From Pseudoalteromonas phenolica (GTDB lineage: Bacteria; Pseudomonadota; Gammaproteobacteria; Enterobacterales; Alteromonadaceae), in contig NZ_CP013188.1 in NCBI RefSeq assembly GCF_001444405.1, positions 682,001-746,000 of the forward strand: 64,000 bases of DNA, written 5' to 3'. Positions 60,275-64,000 of this stretch are shown one piece after another. Both the position numbers and the translations under genes were made by a program. The notes beneath the pieces were generated by a model. That model saw only the letters and a list, made by a program, of their open reading frames with translations, searched no databases and was not told the DNA's origin. Each line of letters opens with the position of its first letter. The stretch's first letter is position 1.

Positions 60275-61168
60275 ATGAATATAGATTGGTTGGATATCAA
60301 AAAATGTCGCTACATAGTGGTGGTCGCTGAAGAGCTAAGTTTTAGTAAGGCTGCAGAGCGTTTAAATATGGCGCAACCGCCCCTGAGCCAGCAAGTAAAA
60401 AATATTGAATCTCGCCTAGGGCTTCAAATTTTTGAGCGTTCAACACGGTCTGTGAACTTGACTATGGAAGGCAAGAAGATAGTTGCAATTGCTAAAGGAC
60501 TATTAGAAAGTCATCAAGCCATCGCTGAAACGCTTAAAAATATTGAAAATAGGCCTCTTGCATTGGGTGCAATACCACTTGCATTCGATGCTTTTTTAAG
60601 TGAGAGAATGGCGTGCCTTCACAAAGAAAACTCAGATATTGTAATTAATCTACAAGAAGGCAATACGAAAGAATTGCTTACAGCCTGTGATAAAGATTTA
60701 TTAGATGCTGCAGTCGTCAGGCTTCACGAACATGATTTACCTAGACATCAAGTTTATAAATTAAAGCAAGAAGACTACGTGGCTGTATACCCAAAGAGCT
60801 GGAATGTGGATCTAGCTAAACAGACAGTGTGCTTATCAGAATTTAATGATAAGCCTTATATAAGCTACCCACGTCAGATCCAACCCGAGTTATTCGATAA
60901 AATTACAAGTGAATTTGAAAAAGTAAAATCTGTGCCTTGTAGTATACAGCAAGTAAAATCAAAGGCTGTGACTATGTCTTTGGTAGCTAATAATTTAGGG
61001 TTCGCGATTGTACCATTTAGCATCGTGAAGCGTTTTAAGGATGATGTGGATTTTGCTTTTATTGAGCAATCGTTACCGAGTGTAGATTATTACTTATATT
61101 GTAAAAAGTTTGATTCAAATGAAAAAATGAAGCGGCTCTTGGCACTTTTAAAGAGTACAGAGATATAA
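60275..61168 (+). CDS. LysR-family transcriptional regulator
   Basis: A 297-residue protein with N-terminal wHTH (FSKAAERLNMAQPPLSQQVKNIESRLGLQIFERSTRSVNLT) and a periplasmic-binding-protein-like effector domain (IPLAFDAFLSERMACLHKENSDIVINLQEGNTKELL, NLGFAIVPFSIV). It is divergent from the secreted esterase gene, the common position of a LysR regulator next to its target. The effector is unknown. Confidence 0.9.
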   Translation: MNIDWLDIKKCRYIVVVAEELSFSKAAERLNMAQPPLSQQVKNIESRLGLQIFERSTRSVNLTMEGKKIVAIAKGLLESHQAIAETLKNIENRPLALGAIPLAFDAFLSERMACLHKENSDIVINLQEGNTKELLTACDKDLLDAAVVRLHEHDLPRHQVYKLKQEDYVAVYPKSWNVDLAKQTVCLSEFNDKPYISYPRQIQPELFDKITSEFEKVKSVPCSIQQVKSKAVTMSLVANNLGFAIVPFSIVKRFKDDVDFAFIEQSLPSVDYYLYCKKFDSNEKMKRLLALLKSTEI

Positions 61169-61201
61169 GTTGACCTGACTTAGTTGGAAGTTAGGTCAAC
61201 T
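61168..61201 (+). terminator. Hairpin after the lysR gene
   Basis: A 9-bp perfect stem AGTTGACCT / AGGTCAACT around a 16-base partly paired loop, beginning within the stop codon. Confidence 0.68.
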
Positions 61202-61267
61202 GAAGGGAAAGTTATTTGTAAATGAACAGCTAGATCTTAGGCTTTTGTTTTTCAATCATCTGAGTAC

Positions 61268-61720
61268 TTACCTAGTAAATATTAGAGAAGCCTTGTTTTT
61301 CATTAAATCGGTTAAAAATAGATATTTACCATCCGGGCTAACTGTTGTGACAGTTTCACTTATTTTGGAGTTTATGCTCTTGCCTAAGTTAAAAGGTTTT
61401 GACCAACTACCGTCTTTTTGTTTGAAATAAACATATAAGTCTCTTTCTTTTCTTGATTTGTTTTCTTTATTGCTATTATCAACGAGCAAATTACTTTGAA
61501 CAGGTGAAATAAATCTACGAATAACAAGAGGAATATCTGCTGGGAATATTTCTTGGTATTGCCCGTTTTCGAGCGGTGAATAAAAGGTTTGTGATTTAAA
61601 GATAACGGTAAAATAAAGGTCGCCACTGCTTGCCAGTGTAGGGTTTAATACTTCTTCATTATTTATCGGGGATATAAGTTTTCTAGCTGTGCTCCAGCCG
61701 TTACTTTCTCGATTGACTAC
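61268..61720 (-). pseudogene. PD40/WD40-like propeller protein fragment
   Basis: An open frame of 150 codons with no start codon at its 5' end; a TAG at 61721 precedes it. Propeller blades are clear: GDLYFTVIFKSQT, ERDLYVYFKQKDGSWSKPFNLG and ETVTTVSPDGKYLFLT. This is the C-terminal end of a PD40-type periplasmic protein. The rest of the gene is absent, and at 61721-61750 the sequence changes to an unrelated RHS fragment on the other strand. Confidence 0.7.
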
Positions 61721-61752
61721 CTAAATCTTGGTATCAGTGAAGTCTTTGTTAT

Positions 61753-62109
61753 ATGCACGCACGATACTATGATCCATTTATAGGTTGTTTCTATTCGAAT
61801 GATCCTGTTGATGTCTTGGGGCACATGTTTCGTGGTGAAAATGTTAATGGATTCAATCGTTATAATTATGTTTACAATAACCCATATAAATATGCTGTTC
61901 CAGTTGAAAGAGCTCCAGAATAGTTTGATGAGTGGGTCAATTTAAGTTTAGGAGCAGGAGAAGTCTTGGGATCTGGGGTTCAAGCTGTTGGGAGCAGTAT
62001 TGTGGCTGGGTTAGGTTTTTTTGATGTAATTGCAGGATCTAAATTGGCTGTATTAGGACTGATTTCTGTTGGCTCATACGCTGTTCTTGACTCAAAATAT
62101 ACTTTTTAA
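61753..62109 (+). pseudogene. RHS repeat C-terminal tip with internal stop
   Basis: The frame starts in the middle of an RHS core end: YMHARYYDPFIGCFYSNDP, then GFNRYNYVYNNPYKY, the conserved end of RHS/YD-repeat proteins. A TAG at 61921 interrupts the frame. The next 61 codons (FDEWVNLSLGAGEVLGSGV to DSKYTF, ending TAA at 62107) read as a Gly/Ala-rich tail of the kind found after RHS cores. The large N-terminal shell is missing, so this is an orphan tip. Confidence 0.75.
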
Positions 62110-62124
62110 AAAGTGGTAAATTCA

Positions 62125-62391
62125 ATGACTTATGTATGGAGTAACCAAGCTGGAAAAGTTGAACATAATACTCCTGAGGGTCCACTGCATTCTACGGCAC
62201 AAGATTTGAATTGCTCTGCTATGTGCACTTCTATTGCAGAGACTACAGATAAGGTACTTGGAGTTGTTTCAGGGAATGTAACAGGTGGAGTTTCAAAGCA
62301 AGTAGGTGGAGCTTTAGTCAAAGCTAATACAATTTCTGAAGTTATAGGCACAGTGAGTGATATAAAAGAAAAGATTGAAGTACCGGAGTAA
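62125..62391 (+). CDS. Small hypothetical protein downstream of the RHS tip
   Basis: An 88-residue protein starting at ATG 62125 (a GTG at 62113 is also possible). It has two Cys (NCSAMCTS), a Gly/Val-rich middle (VLGVVSGNVTGGVSKQVGG) and a charged end. No family is recognised. It is plausible as a displaced part of the effector tail, or as an independent gene. The ribosome binding site is weak. It is two bases from the next gene. Confidence 0.5.
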   Translation: MTYVWSNQAGKVEHNTPEGPLHSTAQDLNCSAMCTSIAETTDKVLGVVSGNVTGGVSKQVGGALVKANTISEVIGTVSDIKEKIEVPE

Positions 62392-62393
62392 TT

Positions 62394-62609
62394 ATGGAAC
62401 TAGTTATTACAGGTTTAATGATTATATTAATTAGTGGTTTTATTATAGGAGTTACGTATGGTTTTTGCCCAAAAGTGATAAGAAAATCAGTTGTAGTTCC
62501 TATGTTTAAAGGGAATAAAGGAGTTCGTTACTTTATGATTGCAGTTTTTACTATGGGCTTGCTCAGAGTTTTGACAGGTATTTTTATTTTAGTTGATTTG
62601 AGCAAATAA
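62394..62609 (+). CDS. Small two-TM membrane protein (possible immunity protein)
   Basis: A 71-residue protein with two TM helices (about residues 3-22 and 47-67) and a basic loop between (CPKVIRKSVVVPMFKGNKG). GGAG lies within the end of the upstream gene, two bases apart, suggesting co-translation. Small membrane proteins after RHS tips are often immunity proteins, but that is only inference from position. Confidence 0.55.
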   Translation: MELVITGLMIILISGFIIGVTYGFCPKVIRKSVVVPMFKGNKGVRYFMIAVFTMGLLRVLTGIFILVDLSK

Positions 62610-63303
62610 AAATTAGTGGGTCACCTATTAGTCAGCCGTCATAAAGTGCGCGAGTGAGTTTCTGGCTAATGGTTTTTAGCATAAAACAGCAGTTACTTAA
62701 TCTTAACTCGCGCTCACTTTTTCGTTGGTCTGTTCTAGGGTAATCGTCAATACCAATAAACCATTTGGTTTTTGATAAGTTGCCTTACGCTCTAGCGTTT
62801 GTTCCACAAAACACTCGGTACTATGTAACCAATAGGTAAGGTTCTGTATTAGCAAGAGATAAAGAGGTCAGGTCTTGCATTTTCATATGAATAAATTTGC
62901 CTAGAGTGAGATACACTTTTGACATAAGCCAACCTAAAACGTTGGCTTTTTTATGTGCTGATTTTCTTCGGAATGACCTGCCAATTTATTTTGGAACTTA
63001 TGCTGACTTTGTTTGGACTCGTTGCTGAATATGATTGGATTTTCAGAAGGCCTGTCATTGCACATTCCTTCACTGATTCTAAGTGGAATATTCTGCTGAC
63101 TTAAACCGGCTCTGATGCAGTGATTTTTGGCCAACTAAAAGAAAGTTTTTGGATTTCTCAATATAAATTTAATAAAAGAAATAGAAAGACAATTTAAGAG
63201 GGAAATTGTCTTTCATCGACTTAGTCCTTGAGCTTTAATCTTCTTTTTGAAGTTTGGCTAGGACGAAGTTTTGTAAGGCCTAAATACCAAGCTTTAAAGT
63301 TAA
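62610..63303. other. Gene-poor gap with hairpins
   Basis: About 690 bp without a convincing gene. An imperfect inverted pair AAGTGCGCGAGTGAGTT (62644) and AACTCGCGCTCACTT (62704) gives a REP-like hairpin. AAACCATTTGGTTTTT at 62758 is a short terminator-like hairpin. GAGGTCAGGTCTTGCATTTTC at 62864 is reminiscent of sequences near REP-associated transposases, but no transposase is seen. A terminator is at 62926. Confidence 0.45.
62926..62952 (+). terminator. Intrinsic terminator
   Basis: AAGCCAAC pairs with GTTGGCTT around seven bases, followed by a run of T. It is a classic plus-strand terminator, but it has no obvious gene directly upstream. Confidence 0.8.
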
Positions 63304-64000
63304 TTAGCAGCAAGCTACTTTGTCAGTGTTTTTTTCAGCAGCTTGTTTCTTTGTTTTACACTTAGACTTTACTTCAACTACATCAGCCTGACTCACTTGT
63401 TCTTTAATGGCAGAATTAATGCTCTCTTTACGCTCACTGTATCGATCAACCAACCAATCAAGATTGTCACGAGTCAGCAATGTGAATTTCATTAGCTCTT
63501 CCATCACATCGACAATACGAGCATGGTAAGGGGACTCTTTCATCGTACCGTCTTCGTTAAATTCTTGCCAAGCTTTTGCCACGGAAGACTGATTCGGTAT
63601 GGTTAACATACGCATCCAACGCCCGAGTACCCGCATATTATTTACAGCATTAAAGCTTTGTGAACCGCCTGATACTTGCATGACGGCCAGTGTTTTACCT
63701 TGTGTGGGTCTTACTGCACCTTCTGAGAGTGGGATCCAGTCAATTTGGTTTTTAAGCACAGCCGACATGTTGCCGTGAATTTCCGGAGAAGACCAAACTT
63801 GTGCTTCTGACCATTTTACTAAAGCACGTAACTCTTGTACTTTTTCGTCTTCTACCGATACGCCATTATCAAAAAGAGGCAGCCCTTTTGGGTTGAACAA
63901 CTTCACGTCAGCGCCTAAATGCTCAAGTATTCTTGCCGCTTCTTCTGCCGCATAACGACTCATTGATTGTGCTCGGAGTGAGCCGTAAAGCACTAATACA
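63304..64000 (-). CDS. arsH: ArsH-type NADPH-dependent FMN reductase (5' end beyond window)
   Basis: The frame runs off the window end, so the first residues are missing. LYGSLRAQSMSRYAAEEAARILE and FNPKGLPLFD are the ArsH flavin motif and its successor; NQIDWIPLSEGAVRPTQGKTLAVMQVSGGSQSFN is the central core. ArsH reduces FMN-bound substrates and can oxidise trivalent organoarsenicals. The C-terminus has an added Lys/Cys-rich tail ending VACC, which is longer than most ArsH proteins and may bind arsenic or metal. Acr3 is encoded 43 kb away in this window. Confidence 0.9.
   Translation of the reverse strand, partial: VLVLYGSLRAQSMSRYAAEEAARILEHLGADVKLFNPKGLPLFDNGVSVEDEKVQELRALVKWSEAQVWSSPEIHGNMSAVLKNQIDWIPLSEGAVRPTQGKTLAVMQVSGGSQSFNAVNNMRVLGRWMRMLTIPNQSSVAKAWQEFNEDGTMKESPYHARIVDVMEELMKFTLLTRDNLDWLVDRYSERKESINSAIKEQVSQADVVEVKSKCKTKKQAAEKNTDKVACC

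Noticed and set aside
62864..62885. GAGGTCAGGTCTTGCATTTTC as a REP-transposase end
   Set aside because: The match is from memory only and no transposase gene or paired copy is present in the window.
62934..63134. A 66-codon minus-strand ORF
   Set aside because: It overlaps a plus-strand terminator, has no ribosome binding site, and reads like no known protein. It may be a remnant, but there is no positive support.

Overview
The window looks like chromosome of a marine gammaproteobacterium of the Alteromonadales, most likely Pseudoalteromonas or a close relative. The basis is moderate-low GC, the style of the integron attC sites, a MITE-like repeat of a kind I associate with that genus, and the mix of genes. 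This assignment is inference, because no rRNA or tRNA is present.

Layout. (1) 1-2440 is part of an integron cassette array (attC sites at 279, 688, 1424, 1798 and a damaged one at 2353) with no integrase in view; one attC is of the Vibrio type. (2) 2450-9860 is accessory DNA: small envelope proteins, a VOC protein, a decayed alpha/beta hydrolase, an anchored thioredoxin, GNAT and metallo-beta-lactamase-fold proteins, and several ORFs under 60 codons. (3) 16500-9975 (minus) is a c-di-GMP-I riboswitch with a terminator, followed by three secreted proteins combining CBM2, PKD, YceI, cytochrome c/PSD1 and DUF1552 domains. A MITE-like repeat abuts the riboswitch. (4) 17025-28485 holds a PER-like class A beta-lactamase, a 2OG-Fe(II) oxygenase, an LMW phosphatase, a TetR/RibD-like divergent pair with a palindromic operator, an ACR3 arsenite exporter behind two palindromes, RhlE, an HDOD protein, a Crp-nitroreductase-transporter-GNAT run, and a tandem pair of small membrane paralogues.

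(5) 40731-28849 (minus) is a roughly 12-kb urea module: porin, urtABCDE importer, ureDABCEFG urease and a small membrane protein. Divergent from it is a very large sensor kinase (NCS1-permease-like domain, eight-cysteine cluster, kinase, receiver) with a LuxR-type response regulator. A 15-residue leader ORF overlaps the kinase start codon. The working model is that the permease-like sensor reads a nitrogen compound and drives urea uptake and hydrolysis.

(6) 45325-53765 is a CzcCBA-type metal efflux operon with a His-rich small protein, controlled by a divergent MerR regulator through a promoter with a 19-bp spacer; a CadC-like membrane regulator follows merR. (7) 53788-61168 holds VOC, GFA and GNAT proteins, a chemoreceptor, PhzF, an esterase and LysR. 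(8) 61268-63303 is scrambled DNA: a PD40 propeller fragment, an RHS tip with an internal stop, and two small genes that may be a leftover effector/immunity tail. (9) The window ends inside arsH.
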